NCBI GenBank assembly: GCA_946807835.1
Contig: OX327683.1
Location: 12,715,001-12,779,000, forward strand
Length of the DNA: 64,000 nucleotides
Direction: 5' to 3'
Origin: Ailanthus altissimus
Lineage: Eukaryota; Streptophyta; Magnoliopsida; Sapindales; Simaroubaceae
Below are positions 1 through 12,554 of the stretch, piece by piece (the stretch's first letter is position 1; each line of letters opens with the position of its first letter). Below the pieces are notes generated by a model, which was given only the letters and a program-made list of their open reading frames with translations, searched no databases and was not told the DNA's origin. Made by a program: the position numbers and the translations under genes.

Positions 1-1520
1 AGAAGATTTAAATTTTGTGTTCTTAATTTTTTTCTCTAAAAAAAATTTAGCCTAAAAGAAGTACTAATGAAAAATACGTAAAAGTGATTCTAAAACTTTT
101 TTTTATAGTACTAAAATCCTTATTTTATCTAAACTCTTAATCCTATTAAGATTAAGATGAAATAATATTTTTATATTATTTTAATTTAATAAATTAAAAG
201 GATAAATATAATCTTATATTATCTTTAATTAAAAAATTTAGATAATTCATAATTATCGAATTATTTAATTTAAATAAATAATCTATTATTTAATTTAAAT
301 AAATAATCTAATTATTTATTTAATTTCATAACTATTATGGATTAGACCAAAATTGATTGAGCCCAATAAATTTAATTAATTTAAATATGGGGCTAATTAA
401 ATTAATTAATTGGTTATAATAAGTTTAATCAAATTAAATTTGGGCCAATTAATATTTTAGATCTAACAATTAATTTAATAGTCTATTTTAATATTTATGG
501 AGTCAGCATAGGGATCTGATGGACCTATAAAATTAAGTTTCAATAAATTAAATCATTTGATTAAACTCTTTAATCAATATGATTTTATTTATTAATTTTA
601 TATTACTCCAAAAAAATATAAAGTTAAACTCTTAATTTTATAGATAAATTATAAAACAGAAAACTGTCTTTATCCATTTAATAATTATTTCATATAGATC
701 AAACCTCCACAAGTATTCATAATTAGAGTTAGGTCAAGTGTCGTTAACCTCACTAATTATATCTTTATCATTGATCCACATTGATCTTCTTTTGAACTTT
801 AATTTGTGAAATTTACAAATTTATTATTTTCTTTAACTCTTAAAGAAAATTGAGCACTCATTATGTTCAAGACTAGAATTAATTATCAATTAAACAACTT
901 ATCTAACTTCCTTTCAAAATGAGTGAATTTCATATCTGTGAGAAATATTTTCAACCATCCATTTTGTTACATTTATAAAATACTTAGTAATTGACTGAAA
1001 ATCTTTTACAGCTTTCCCTTGTAAATTAATAAATATAACTTAATGAGTAGGAGTTCATTAATCACTCTAGATTAAGATTAATCTATATATGATTGTATTG
1101 TGATAAAATAAATTCTCTTTACTAATGAAGATTAATAGATAATTAATTTTATTGTAGTCTAGTCCTATATAATCAACATTACACAAAGTGCCACTATTTT
1201 CTATGTCAACACATAGAATGATCCGAATAAGACTATTATATACAATATACAAATGGACAGCACTTATAGTCTATCAAAATAAAGTTTTTGTTTTCATTCA
1301 GATTAAGGACAAGTTTAAATCATTACGCTTAAATTTAATCTCCTTGTATATAAGTATTATATACTAAGTTTAAGGTTACATATAATAATCAAGGAATTTT
1401 ATGATATTTAAATAAAAAAAATCATAATTGCAAATATAATATTGAATGAATAACATCTATTAATTATTTTCAGCAGTATCTAAGTACAAATAATTATGCT
1501 TTTAGGGCACACTTCTAACA
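1..1520 (-). repeat. Copia A 3' LTR (partial)
   Basis: This stretch aligns along its length with 7744-9242, with scattered substitutions and small indels. It ends at ...CTTCTAACA (minus-strand start TGTTAGAAG). About 160 bp of the inner-to-outer copy is missing because the window starts inside the LTR. It is AT-rich and holds no credible gene. Confidence 0.88.
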
Positions 1521-1535
1521 ATCTCCTACTTGTCC

Positions 1536-4500
1536 TAAAGTATGTGAGGCATATCTCGTATCCCTAGACCCTTTAAGTGACTCTCAAAACTAATAGTAAG
1601 AAGATTCTTCGTAAAAGGATCAGCATGGTTATTTTGTGACTCGATTTTCTTCACCATGACATCTCCTCGGTGAACAATCTTCCTGATCAGATAGTATTTC
1701 CTTTCTATATACTTGCCTCTTTTGTGACTTCTTGGCTCTTTGAAATTCGCCACTCCATTGCTATTATCACCATAAAAGCGTGAGAGGTTTATCTATATCT
1801 AGAACAACTTTCAAATCCGATAAGAATTTGCAGAGTCATACTGCTTTCTTAGCTGCTTCATAAGTCGCTACATATTCGGTTTCCATGGTACAATTGACAA
1901 TATATGATTGATTTATGCTTCTTCACACAATGGCTCCACCACCAAGAGTGAACACTAATCCAGACGTGAATTTTTTAGAATCTAAGTCAAATTGAAAATC
2001 AAAGTCAATGTATATGATTGGGATTAAATCCTTACCGAAATAAACAAGCATATAATTTCTCTTTCTCCGTAGGTACTTGAGAATATGCTTTACTACAACC
2101 TAGTGATTATATCATAGATTGGATTGACACCGGCTGACTATACCCACCGAATAGCAAATATCGGGTTTAGTACCCAATATGGCATACATTAGGTTGCCTA
2201 CTGCAGAGGCATAGGTATCCATCTCATATCCTCTTTTTCTTGAGATATCTTAGGATATTGTGCTTTAGACAAGTGAATTCCATGGCAAGAAGGTAAATTA
2301 CCTTTTTTGAAATTCTACATCGAAAACCTTACAAAGATTTTATCTATGTATGATGCTTGAGACAAAGTTAAGAGTTTGTTCTTTTACGATCTCGTATGAA
2401 TTGGATCCCAAGAACATAACTTGCTTCTCTCAAATATTTCATTTGAAATTGCTTAACTAACTATTTCTTTACATCTGATAATATTTCTTTATCATTTCCA
2501 ATGAGAAGAATATCATTAACGTAAAGAATTAAGAAAATTACTTTGCCCTCATTGATGCACTTTGTATACACAAACTTCATCAAAATTTTGTTCAAAGCCA
2601 TAAGACTTGATAACTTGATTAAATCTTATATTCCAAGATTTAGAGGCTTGCTTATCATTCCTAATAAAAAGAATATCATTAACATAAAGAATTAAGAAAA
2701 CTACTTTGCCCTCATTGATGCGCTTTGTATACACAAGCTTCATCAATATTTTTTTTTAAGTCATAAGACTTGATAGCTTGATCAAATCTTATATTCCAAG
2801 ATTTAGAGGCTTGCTTAAGCCCATAAATGGATCTCTGCAGCTTACAAACCTTTTGCTCTTGATCTTGTTCTATGAATCCCTCTGATTGAACCATGTAAAT
2901 AGTTTCATCAAGATTGTCATTCAGAAAAGCAGTCCTGACGTTCATTTGTCAAATCTCATAATCTAAACAAGCAACAATAGATAAAAGAATGAGAATAGAT
3001 TTTAGCATGACCACTGGCGAGAAAGTCTTCTCATAATCAGCTCTTTTTAGGTATAACCCTTGACCACTAGCCTTGCTTTGTATGTCTTCACTTTTTCATC
3101 TACTCCTCTTTTTTTTTTTGTAGACTCATTTGCACCTAATGGGTTTAAATCATTCAGGTAGATCTACAAGCTCTTACACCGAGTTAGAGTGCATTGACTC
3201 CATCTCGAGATTCATGGCCTCAAGCTATTTCTCCTTGTTAGAATTTTTCATTGCTTATTTATATGTCAATGGATGATCTACTCTGTCATTGGAGATTGCA
3301 ACTTGTGCTTTTTCAATTAAAGAGTAGCGTATGGGTGTTTTTACTACCCTATCACTGCGCCTAAGTGGCGGTGGTATATTCTGACAAGTAGGTATGGTTT
3401 GTTGACTTTGTTATCCAACAATAATTGTTAGTTGTTAAGGTCTAACCTCATTGAAAAATAGTTCCTCGATAATAACTTTACTTCGAGGTATGTGATCTCT
3501 TATATAATTATCCTTAAGAAAAGTAGCATTTATCGATACAAATACTTTATTATCTTTGGAGTTATAAAAGAAATTCCATATTGTCTCTTTGGGGTAGCCT
3601 ACAAATAGACATAATTCTGAACGTGGTTCCAACTTCTTGATCTTTTCCTTTAGCACGTGTACTGGACACCCCTATATGCAAAAGTGTCGCAAAGAAGGCT
3701 TGCAACCATTCCATAACTCTAAGGGTGTTTAGGGATTTAATTAGATGGTACTACATTAAGAATATACATTGTTGTTTGTAATGCATATCCCCAAAAAGAA
3801 GCGAGTAATAATGAGAAATTAAGCATAGATCTCAACATGTCTAGTATCGTTCTATTTCTCTTTTCGGCAACACCATTTTGTTATGGTGTTCCTAGCACAG
3901 TAAGTTGGGATATGATCCTATGCTCTTTTAAGTAATGCCCAAATTCAGCATCAAATTATTCACGTTCTTGATCAAATTGAAGTACTTTTACTGGTTTATC
4001 GAGTTATTTTTTGGATTCGGCTCGGAATTATTTGAACTTTTCAAACATTTTCAAATTTTTATGCATCAAATATACATAGTTATAGCGAGAACATTCATCA
4101 ATAAAAGTGACGAAATATTCATATCCTTATCTGGCTTGTACATTAATCAAACCACAGACATCTAAATGTACTAGTTTCAAAGATTCTTTGGCCCTACTGC
4201 CTTTTATAGTAAAAAGTCTTTTAGTCATTTTACCTTCCAGACAAGTTCACAAACTGGTAAAGTACCGACCTTTAAACTATTTAAGGGTTCGTCCTTTACT
4301 AATCGTTGTATTCTGTTTAGGTTAATATGACCTAATTTAAGATGCCAAAGTAATTTTTCATCATTAAGAGAAATAATTTAGTTGTTTCAACCTGAACATT
4401 TTAGTATTAAGTAGTGTTTGAGTTTCTGGGCTAGGATATAAAGATCATTCTTTAAATTACCAATGCATATATTCAAACTATTTCTAGAAATAAAAACTAA

Positions 4501-5359
4501 ATTATTATTAAAAGAAACATAATAGCAATATTCAAAATGTTTAGAGATAGAAATCAAATTTTATCTAAAATTAGAAATATAATAAATGTCTTGTAAATTT
4601 AAAAATTGATCCTTAAACCTAAACTTAACTACTCTCATTGCTTTAGCTAAAACAATAGCCCCAGTACCCACTCGCATCGTAAACTCACCATCTACCAATG
4701 TCCGAGAAGAATCAATCATCTGTGAAGAAAAACAAACATAATTAGTGGCCTCAGAGTCAACTACCCAAGGGTATTTATTATCTTCCACTAAACACGCTTC
4801 AAGGACAAGTAAATCATATTTACTTTTCTTTTCCTTTTTGAGCTTTTCTAGATAGAATGTGCAATTCTTCTTCCAGTGACCTTTCTTTCGACGATGGAAA
4901 TATTTTCCTTTTGTCTTTGCCTTGTTGCCCTTATTGTTCTTTTTATTATAATTCCTTTTTTGGCTTTTAGATTTATCTCTAAACAAGTCATTTCTTTCAT
5001 CTTTCATCTTAGCATTAATAATGGCTTTCACTGCATCATGCCAGAATTTCTCATAAGAATGTCTAAATATTGCTTGGAGTGAATCCCACTTTTTTTTTTT
5101 GCAGTTTTCATCTTCTCATGCTTACTCTTAAGCACTTCAGACATGCCTGTTAATAGGTAGTAGTGGACTTTTTTGTCAATATCAAGCCAACGATCATATT
5201 GCTCCTTAGCTTCTTATAAAGAGCAGGCCTTGGAGGGCAACAATAGTAAAAACTTTTAGTTCTTACAGACGAGTACGATATTTATTGTACTTTTTTATTT
5301 CACAAAGTTTTCTCCAATTAATTTGTCATTGGATAATATTGTGATCAAGGAATTTGTCA
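1536..5359 (-). pseudogene. Copia A gag-pol remnant
   Basis: The gag start lies at 5359 (MTNSLITILSNDKL), with a stop after about 21 codons. Gag continues as KEQYDRWLDIDKKVHYYL before a zinc knuckle near 4900 (HRRKKGHWKKNC, first Cys lost) and a protease-like DSEATNYV where DSGAT is expected. An integrase C-terminal piece lies at 3435-3656 (LCLFVGYPKET) and RT pieces at 2549-2945 (QASKSWNIRFD, YVNDILFI). RNase H pieces run to 1536 and end with the usual copia C-terminus (IRDMPHIL). Many stops and frame changes separate the blocks. The RT catalytic motif reads YVND instead of YVDD, so it would be inactive even if joined. The domain order fixes the assignment to copia; the finer lineage is not assigned. 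Confidence 0.85.
2541..2866 (-). repeat. 163-bp direct duplication inside copia A RT
   Basis: The segment beginning CTTTGCCCTCATTGATG occurs at 2541 and again at 2704, and similarity continues through AGATTTAGAGGCTTGCTTA in both copies. The period is 163 bp, which is not a multiple of three, so it shifts the RT frame. The copies differ by several substitutions, so the duplication is not very recent. Confidence 0.85.
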
Positions 5360-7568
5360 TTTTACTGATAATAATAAATAATGCATTAAATCATTTATAC
5401 TCAAATATTATCACAATTATGGTATAACACTTTAAACATGATGTATGATGCAAAATAATAAAGGTAAAAACCCTAAACAAATTCTATAACACGATAATCC
5501 AATTTACCAAAATTGATATGCTGTCGTAGGGTAGGTTAAATTAATTTCAAATTAAACTGAGACAATCTCAATTAATTAATATTTTCAAGTTATCTCATGA
5601 CTTCTACATTAATTAACTATCATTTATTTTGGTCTAAATATAATTATCTATATAATTATATTTATATAAGTGTGACGCATCATTTCAAATTTCTTATGAC
5701 TTAACTCCAAAGTTACTGCCATATAGTAGATCAGTCTAGAAATACATCCAAGAATCCTATCTCTTGAACGTTAACATTGATATTGATTTAAACGGACACC
5801 CTCTGTAGGGAGAACGAAAATACAGCCGTTATAAGGGGCCGCTTAAATCTCACGTTGTTAAACTAAAGATGCAAACCATGGGTCAAATTGTCATTTAACC
5901 CTCTCCCACTTACTATTTTATGTTGTAGGGTTTTATTTTATAAAATATCTCATATTTTATAATTTTAATGAAAACTATTATTACTAGTCAATTATTGATC
6001 ATTGGGCTTCATTTTAAGTGTTTCTAGAATCTAGTCCTATTAACACTTAAAGTAAATTACTAGATTTTTACACTAAAAGTCTAATTTATTATAAATAATT
6101 AAGACTTCTGATTTTAATAAATTATTTATTATAATATGCTTAGTTAGTTCAATGTAAAATTACTAGATTTAATTTAATTAAATATAATTCACATTATTTA
6201 TACCAATTATAAAATTAATTAATTTTAATCTAATTAAGAAAATAATTCTTTATTAGATAAATTAAAACTATTTTAATTAAGTCTAATAATTAATTGGTAT
6301 ACTATTTACTAATTTATTAAATATAAACTAAAACTATTTTAATAAAGAAATAAAATAACGACACATGTACTCATGGCATGTTATAATGTATTGAGTAGAC
6401 ATATCTTTGATCTAAATTGCATGTTATAATGCATGGACATATTGTATAGTGTCTACCATCACATGAAATAATATAAAATAATGGTGTTGACCAAGTCTTT
6501 TAAACTTTTAGGAAAAGAAAAGAAAATACAAAAAATTAAAAAACAATCTTGAATTTCTTGTAACTTCATTGAAAAATCATCACAAATCTCCCTTTTTCTT
6601 TTCTATTTCAATTTCTAGATTATTATATGATAATTTTTTAACTTGCCATATATAGAAATAGAAACAAATAGACTAGAAACGACATCTATTATGTCAATTC
6701 TGATGTCAATGACACCAAAGGAATATTAAATGAATGGAATTGGGATATGGATGGAATATAATGAAATAGAGCCACTTTGAGGTTCCCTATGAAACGAGAC
6801 ATGGAACGGAGCCACTACGAAGAAGTTCCAGGAGTTACGAAGGAAATTGTCTTAATAAAATACAATTATATCTCATATAATTATATTTTATTATTCTAAA
6901 AATAATAATAATAATTATATCTCATATAATAATTTTTTATCTGTTGGACTTTTGGCAGGCCCAAGTTATTGCACAGCTACTATTCAAAATAGTCTGTTGA
7001 GCACAACCATAGGCCTGGGCCGTGGTTGTGCTGCACAGCAACACAGGTGGTATAGCCCAAAGCCACACCTTCCTTAAGGCCTGGTGTGGCCTAAAGCCAC
7101 GCCATTAAGCATGCTTAGGCGTGGCCCCAGGCCATGCCTACAAGCATGCATGGGCATGGCCCTACCTAGCTGGTGAGGCCTGCCTTTTGGTAGGTCTCTA
7201 TTATCAACCAAAGGGAGCCACTCACCTTTAGCTAAAAAAATGCCGTTTTCTTCTTTACTGTTGAAAAAAAAAATTGCCACCTTTTCTTAGACGTTCCTTG
7301 CTTCTCATGTTTACAAATTTATTTTTTTAATTACAAAAATACAAAATACAAAATAGTTATGCCCTTTATGGCTTACAAAAAAATTGATCTAATCAATTAT
7401 AAATCTAAAAAACTATATAATTAATGACCAACACCATTATTCCATACAAAAATTTATATCATTCATCTAATGAATAAAAATATAACAACAATCAATATGT
7501 GCCTACCCATCAAGAACACAAAAAAAATTAAATTCATAATTTGCTAAATTAAAATAAACATGAGCCTA
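5360..7568 (-). other. Copia A long untranslated leader
   Basis: About 2.2 kb lies between the primer-binding site and the gag start. Most is AT-rich and without coding signal. A GC-rich island at about 6955-7185 is built from repeated short words such as GGCGTGGC, GGCATGGC and GGTGTGGC with their complements, giving hairpin potential. A 68-codon ORF at 7074-7280 on the minus strand overlaps this island and is probably a by-product of its composition. Confidence 0.6.
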
Positions 7569-7580
7569 ACTCTGATACCA
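7569..7580 (-). other. Copia A primer-binding site (tRNA-Met type)
   Basis: On the minus strand the sequence is TGGTATCAGAGT, one base from the common plant copia site TGGTATCAGAGC, complementary to the initiator tRNA-Met 3' end. It lies two bases inside the 5' LTR border, the expected position. Confidence 0.85.
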
Positions 7581-7582
7581 AT

Positions 7583-9242
7583 TGCATGATAGATTTTAAA
7601 ATATTGTAGTCTATTTTAATTTAGCAAAAAAATGGATAAGAAAAATACCTCAATCGCAAATGTTCCACGGATGTCTGTTAACACTAGCAAATCTTCCTTA
7701 ATGTATCTCACACCAATGACCACTCATGTAGACGAATTGATAAGCTATAAAATATCTAAATTTTGTTCTCTTAATTTTTTTCTCTCTAGAAAAATTTAGT
7801 CTAAAAGAAGCACTAATGAAGAATTACGTAAAAGTGGTTATAAAATCCCTTTTTATAGTACTGGAATCCTTATTTTATCTAAACTCATAATCCTAATAAA
7901 ATTATGATAAAATAATATCTTTATATATTTTAATTTAGATAATTAAAAAGATAAATATAATATATTATATTATCTTTCATTAAATAATTCAGATAATTCA
8001 TAATAATCTAATTATTTATTTAATTTCATAACTATTATAGATTGGGACAAAATTGATTAAGCCCAACAAGGTTAATCAATTTAAACATGGACCAATCAAA
8101 TTAATTAATTAGTCATAATAATTTAATCAAATTAAATTTGGGCCAATTAATATTTTAGATATAACAATTAATTCAATAGTCCATTTTAGTGTTTATAGAG
8201 CTAGCATGGGGACCTGATAGACCTACAAAATTAAATTCTAATAAATTAAATCATTTGATTAAACTCTTTAATCAATATGATTTTATTTATTAACTTTATA
8301 TTACTCCTCTAAAAATATAAAGCTGAACTCTTAATTTTATAGATAAATTATAAAACAGAAAACTGTTTTTGTTTATTTAATAATCACTTCATATAGATCA
8401 ATTCTTCATAAGTGTTCATAATTAAAGTTAGGTTGAGTGTTCGTTAACCTCTCTAATTACATCTTTATTATTGATCAACATTGATTCTCTTTTGAATATT
8501 TAATTTATGAAATTTACAAATTTATTATTTTCTTAAAGAAAACTGAGCGCTCATTATGTTCAAGATCAGAATTTATTATTAAGTTATCTCACTTCTTTTC
8601 CAAAGGAGTGGATTCGATATTTGTGAGAAATGTTTCTAGTTATTTATTTTGTTACATTTATAAAATACTTAGTAATTGACTGAAAATATTTTACAGTCTT
8701 TCCCTTATAAATTAATAAACTTAACTAAATGAATAGAAGTTCATTAATTACTAAGGATTAAGATTAATCCATCATTGAGCTCATTAATAACTCAGAATTA
8801 AAATTAATCCATATATGATTATATTGTGATAAAATAAATTATCTTTACTAATGGAGATTAATAGATGATTAATTTTTATCGTGGTTCAGTCCTTTATAAT
8901 CAACATTATACAAACTGTCTTCATTTTTATGTCAATACATAGAATGATTTTGATAAAATCATTGTATACAATATTCAAATGGACCGTATTTATAGTTTAT
9001 AAAAATAAAGTTTCCGTCTTCTTTCAGATTAAAGACAAGTTAATATTATTACGCTTAAACTTAATTCTCTCATATATAAGTATTAAATGCTAAGTTTAAG
9101 GTTACATATAATAATTAAGGAATTTCATGATATTTAAATAAAAACAATTATAATTATAAATATAATATTGAATAAATAACTTCTATTATTTATTTTTAAC
9201 AGTATTTAAATACAAATAATTATGCCAGGTGCACTTCCAACA
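7583..9242 (-). repeat. Copia A 5' LTR (complete)
   Basis: This 1.66-kb LTR reads TGCATGATAG... to ...CTTCCAACA on the plus strand, i.e. TGTTGG...CATGCA in element sense. It matches the left copy over its outer 1.5 kb. A short local duplication near 8750-8830 (two ATTAATCC-containing blocks) distinguishes it from the left copy. Confidence 0.88.
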
Positions 9243-9308
9243 AAATGATCTTAGTAATATATATCTGCAGAATGGTGATTGACACTCAGTTATTCCTTTT
9301 TATGTGTC

Positions 9309-9811
9309 TGCTTGCAATGGACTACCAAATCCACGCAAAAAATGACAACCATTCAGGTATCCCTTTTGAATGGACATTTTGACTTGTTTTAGCTGAATTA
9401 ATCCTATTGTGCTACTCAAGCCAACTTCATCTTATTATTAGCAAATCTTTTGTTTTAAACCAAACTGAAGTCTAAGTTTTGAGTAGCTTTACTCTTGAGG
9501 ATACAAGTTAAAAGGCAGATTTCTCAAGATCAGCTTTGTTTCTACTCAGTCCAAAACTAAAAATAAACAAATTAGTAAATTAAAGTTTAAATAATTTGTT
9601 TTGTGAATGATGTCAAGTGAGCACCAATGAGTTGATCTCTAATAGTTTTTTTGGCTCTCTATTTGTTCCTTAACTTGTCTACTTAATGAAGGTATTTGTG
9701 TTGTAGCTGTGGAAGAATGGTGACAAGCAGGATGAGGTGATTGGTGGCCACAAAGCATACATAGACATCAACAAAGTATGTGAAATAATTGAAAATGAGA
9801 GTAATCTATGA
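9309..9811 (+). pseudogene. Thioredoxin-like 3 (WCRKC-type) gene, last two exons only
   Basis: The terminal exon at 9707-9811 follows a TTGTAG acceptor and encodes 34 residues, LWKNGDKQDEVIGGHKAYID followed by INKVCEIIENESNL and a TGA stop. This matches the C-terminus of plant chloroplast thioredoxin-like 3 proteins (WCRKC family), where an IQLWKDG...EVIGGHKA block is typical. The preceding exon ends at 9356 as ...KMTTIQ followed by GT, matching the family's KMPTIQ|LW junction in phase. Farther upstream in that exon (from about 9309) the match is weak. The WCRKC redox site and the rest of the gene are not present to the left before copia A begins at 9242. Either copia A split the gene or the 5' part was lost. 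Functional status is unknown; a truncated relic is most likely. Confidence 0.62.
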
Positions 9812-10566
9812 GTATGATAGCATGACAGGCAATTGTTTCTTCAATTTTTACCTTTCCTGTTTCTATAGCTTCAGTTATGGAAAATCCTTTCTCATATGAT
9901 CTTTTTTTTCCTTACTAAAAGAATTATGCAAACTTACAGCAGAAACAAAAGTTGACACTTTTTCGGTTGAAACAACTGAGATTTATGCTCCATGCAAGTT
10001 CAATTCATCTTGTAAAATAAACCAAAAAAGGAACTATTATTCACAATTAAATTAAGATTTTTGAATTCCTTATAGTAATCTGAAAATCTGGTTGTCTCTA
10101 TTGCCAAGATATATTTCCTATGAGTTGCTTGGAGGGATTTTCAGGTGTAGCAGAAAGATTTCTAGGTAACATGTTTGTCATTGCGCAAAGTCTTAAAGAG
10201 AAATTGAAGGCCACTATCTTTCAAGGTTTCCAAGTCAAGATGTTCCTCTGAGAAAGTGAATTTTTCAAAAGAAAATAATAATAAAAAAAATGTGTACGAG
10301 AGATACTTGATGGGTCTGCATTGTTAATCAAATTCTACACCGTAAGTTTAGAAGAACACTCTTGAGAATTTTTTTTAACAATGCATTTGGATTTTCTTTG
10401 ATTCAAGTTTTACTTGTGAGATTGTGATTCATGTTTATAGTAAAAATATTACTACTTGTATGATAAACTTTTTATGAAGAGTTTAATATAATAGTACCAT
10501 TTTAATTTGTATGATAAAATGTTTATGAAGATTTTGTATGTGTAATATTTTTTTTAGTTGTTAATT
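9812..10566. other. Intergenic, probable 3' flank of the thioredoxin-like exon
   Basis: AT-rich sequence with no ORF or repeat I recognise. The first few hundred bases may be 3' UTR. Its right edge is the ATTAT target duplication of the Tat-like element at 10567-10571. Confidence 0.5.
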
Positions 10567-10571
10567 ATTAT

Positions 10572-11549
10572 TGTTGACCTGAAAAAATGGTTTCTTAGGT
10601 CAACGAGCTTTAAATTTGTTATGAGAGGGAATTGAATTTGGGCCTCGTCTCGACTGGAGCGATTAGTATAGATTTGAGTTTCCTGTTTTTCGCGAGCTAT
10701 AGGGGGCCTGCAAAGAAAACATGAACATAAGCTCAAAGATGGCCTTGCTGAGGTGGATTCTAGCGAAGACGATCTGATGCTTAAGTTGGAAAGAGGGGTT
10801 CTCTCTCTTAAAAAATGACAAAACAAAAGTAAGATATCATGCTGAGGATAGGGAGGGAATACTCATTTCCTTTTTCTTCTTTTGTGTACTTTGAAATTTT
10901 TTTCATCATCCTTTCTATGCCTTTCTCTTTCCCTCTTTACAGTGATGGCATTTCAGGGACTTTTTTTGGCTTTCCTCTGCAATAATTTTGTCTTGCGCCG
11001 AATATTTCCTGCTATACTTCTGACACACGCCAAACATCTTCTGTAAATTTTCTGATCCCATTCTTATCGCATGTCAGATTTTTCTTCTAATGTGTTAAGG
11101 ATATTTCTCAAGTTTGCCTCCGTAGGCGGTTTTAGTTTAAGTAAGGCCTATTTCAGTTGTCTCAGGTCAGATCTTGAATGACCCTCTCCTACTAGTTTGA
11201 TGTTCATGCGAGATTCCTAAGAGCAAAGTTGTGGAATGTAGTCAGTACCCGCTCGGTCGTAATCGTGTTTGGGTCAGCAAAGGTTGAAGAGGTTTTCTCA
11301 CTTACCGACCAAATCCCTCGAGTTCGAACCAATTTTCTGTTGTTTGTCAGGTTTAGGCCCATTGGCCATTACTCTTGGGCCTGTCTTTGGATTAGACTCG
11401 GTGTGCAAATTTTAGCGAACTTTTCAAGAGGAGAGTGCCCTTTTTGAGGGGAACGTCTGGCTGGGTTTCCAGGGGCTGGCCTCGGTTGAATTCAAAGGCC
11501 TCGGGTCCGAAGGCAGAAAGTGGGGGGAAAGGGGTTTTAATGGGGAATA
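10572..11549 (-). repeat. Tat-like element 3' LTR
   Basis: It aligns with the right LTR from TGTTGACCTGAAAAAATGG through GGCCTCGGGTCCGAAGGCAG. The inner end is approximate because the copies diverge over the last 30 bases. ORFs at 10554-10826 (minus) and 11229-11716 (plus) inside it have no recognisable product. Confidence 0.82.
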
Positions 11550-12554
11550 AGGATCCACCAATTTCTAGTTTTGATTTATCAAAACTGGAAACTCTATTTT
11601 GGTTTGGTCTGGTTTGGTCAGCTTATATTGCTCTTCGAGCCCCCCACTCCATCTTTTCTTCTGTTGTATTTTTCGCCCGAGCCAATTTAATTTACTCTTC
11701 GAGAGAAATCGTGTGATTTGGTCTAAATTTTGGGAACGTTAGAGCGGTTAGGATTGTTACGGTGACATCATGGTGATCTGAAGAGTCATCGCCATGTAAT
11801 GGCAGTTTTTTTCTCAGGATTTTCAAATTTAATGGTAGATCTCTTCAAACATTGTCCTTGATTCTTGCGTCAATCTCTTCATTGTCAGCCGTTGACCTTC
11901 TTTCGATCGTGTGGTTGATAAAAGCTGCGACCCAAACGTCGTGTCTTTCTCTTTTTCCAAGTGACATTTAACTGACTGAAGTCCCCTGGGCAGTCCGATC
12001 TGTTTGAATCTAACATCCTTGGTTGTAACCTTCTAAAAAGACGTGCTTTTATTGCATCTAGAGATCCAAGGCGTTGCATCTCTGGCACAAGGCGCATTTC
12101 CCATTGATCTCGCTTATTCGTTTTTAATTGTGAACGGCCTAGATCACTTTACTACTGCCTATAAATAGTCACCTTTTTCTTCATTTTGTACTTGTTATCA
12201 CGTATTTTTGATTTTTTGCTGTCATCCTATTGTGTTATCGTTGCTTCTTCATCGAAGGTACATTCTTGATTTGGTGATTTCATCTCCGTCGTTCTCAACT
12301 TCGACTTTCTACATTTCTTCTAGGTATGTCCTTTTATTCTCTTTTGGGCTTCTTTTCTTCTGTTTTATTTTTTCTGGGGACTTGTTTTAGGCTTTGCTTC
12401 AGCCTTTTGCCTATATTTTTCCTATTTTGGTTTTCCTTGCACTTTTTGGTCCTCACGACTATCACCTATTTTACCATTTTTGGACGTGATTAGCTTTATT
12501 GTTGTCCTTGCCTAATAACATGTAGCCTCATTTAGTAAGTGTCTTCTATTAGTT
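11550..12554 (+). promoter_or_regulatory. Upstream region and TATA box of the antisense ORF
   Basis: A clear TATA box (CTATAAATAG, core 12160-12167) lies about 390 bases before the ATG at 12555. A pyrimidine-rich stretch follows that looks like a plant 5' UTR, with a possible intron (TTCTAGGTATGTCC near 12320). It reads on the plus strand, opposite to the retroelement's own transcript. The TATA match is direct; the promoter function is inference. Confidence 0.5.

Larger units (their letters stand above)
1..9242 (-). mobile_element. Ty1/copia LTR retrotransposon A, degenerate, left end cut by window
   Basis: Two related long terminal repeats flank a minus-strand gag-pol remnant in copia order (gag, protease, integrase, RT, RNase H, read from high to low coordinates). 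The right copy is the 5' LTR because a tRNA-Met-type primer-binding site adjoins its inner edge. The left copy is the 3' LTR because a purine-rich tract (minus strand AAGTAGGAGAT) adjoins its inner edge. LTR outer ends read TGTT..., as in other plant copia elements. Only the right outer border is visible, so the target duplication cannot be checked; the bases after the border are AAATG. The coding part is full of stops and frameshifts, so the element cannot be autonomous. The element ends about 70 bp upstream of the first preserved thioredoxin-like exon. Confidence 0.9.

Noticed and set aside
7074..7280. 68-codon minus-strand ORF in the copia A leader
   Set aside because: It overlaps the GC-rich repeated-word island and looks like a composition effect. 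No start context or similarity supports it.
11229..11716. Plus-strand ORFs in the Tat 3' LTR
   Set aside because: The matching positions of the other LTR are not open in the same way and the translations show no domain.
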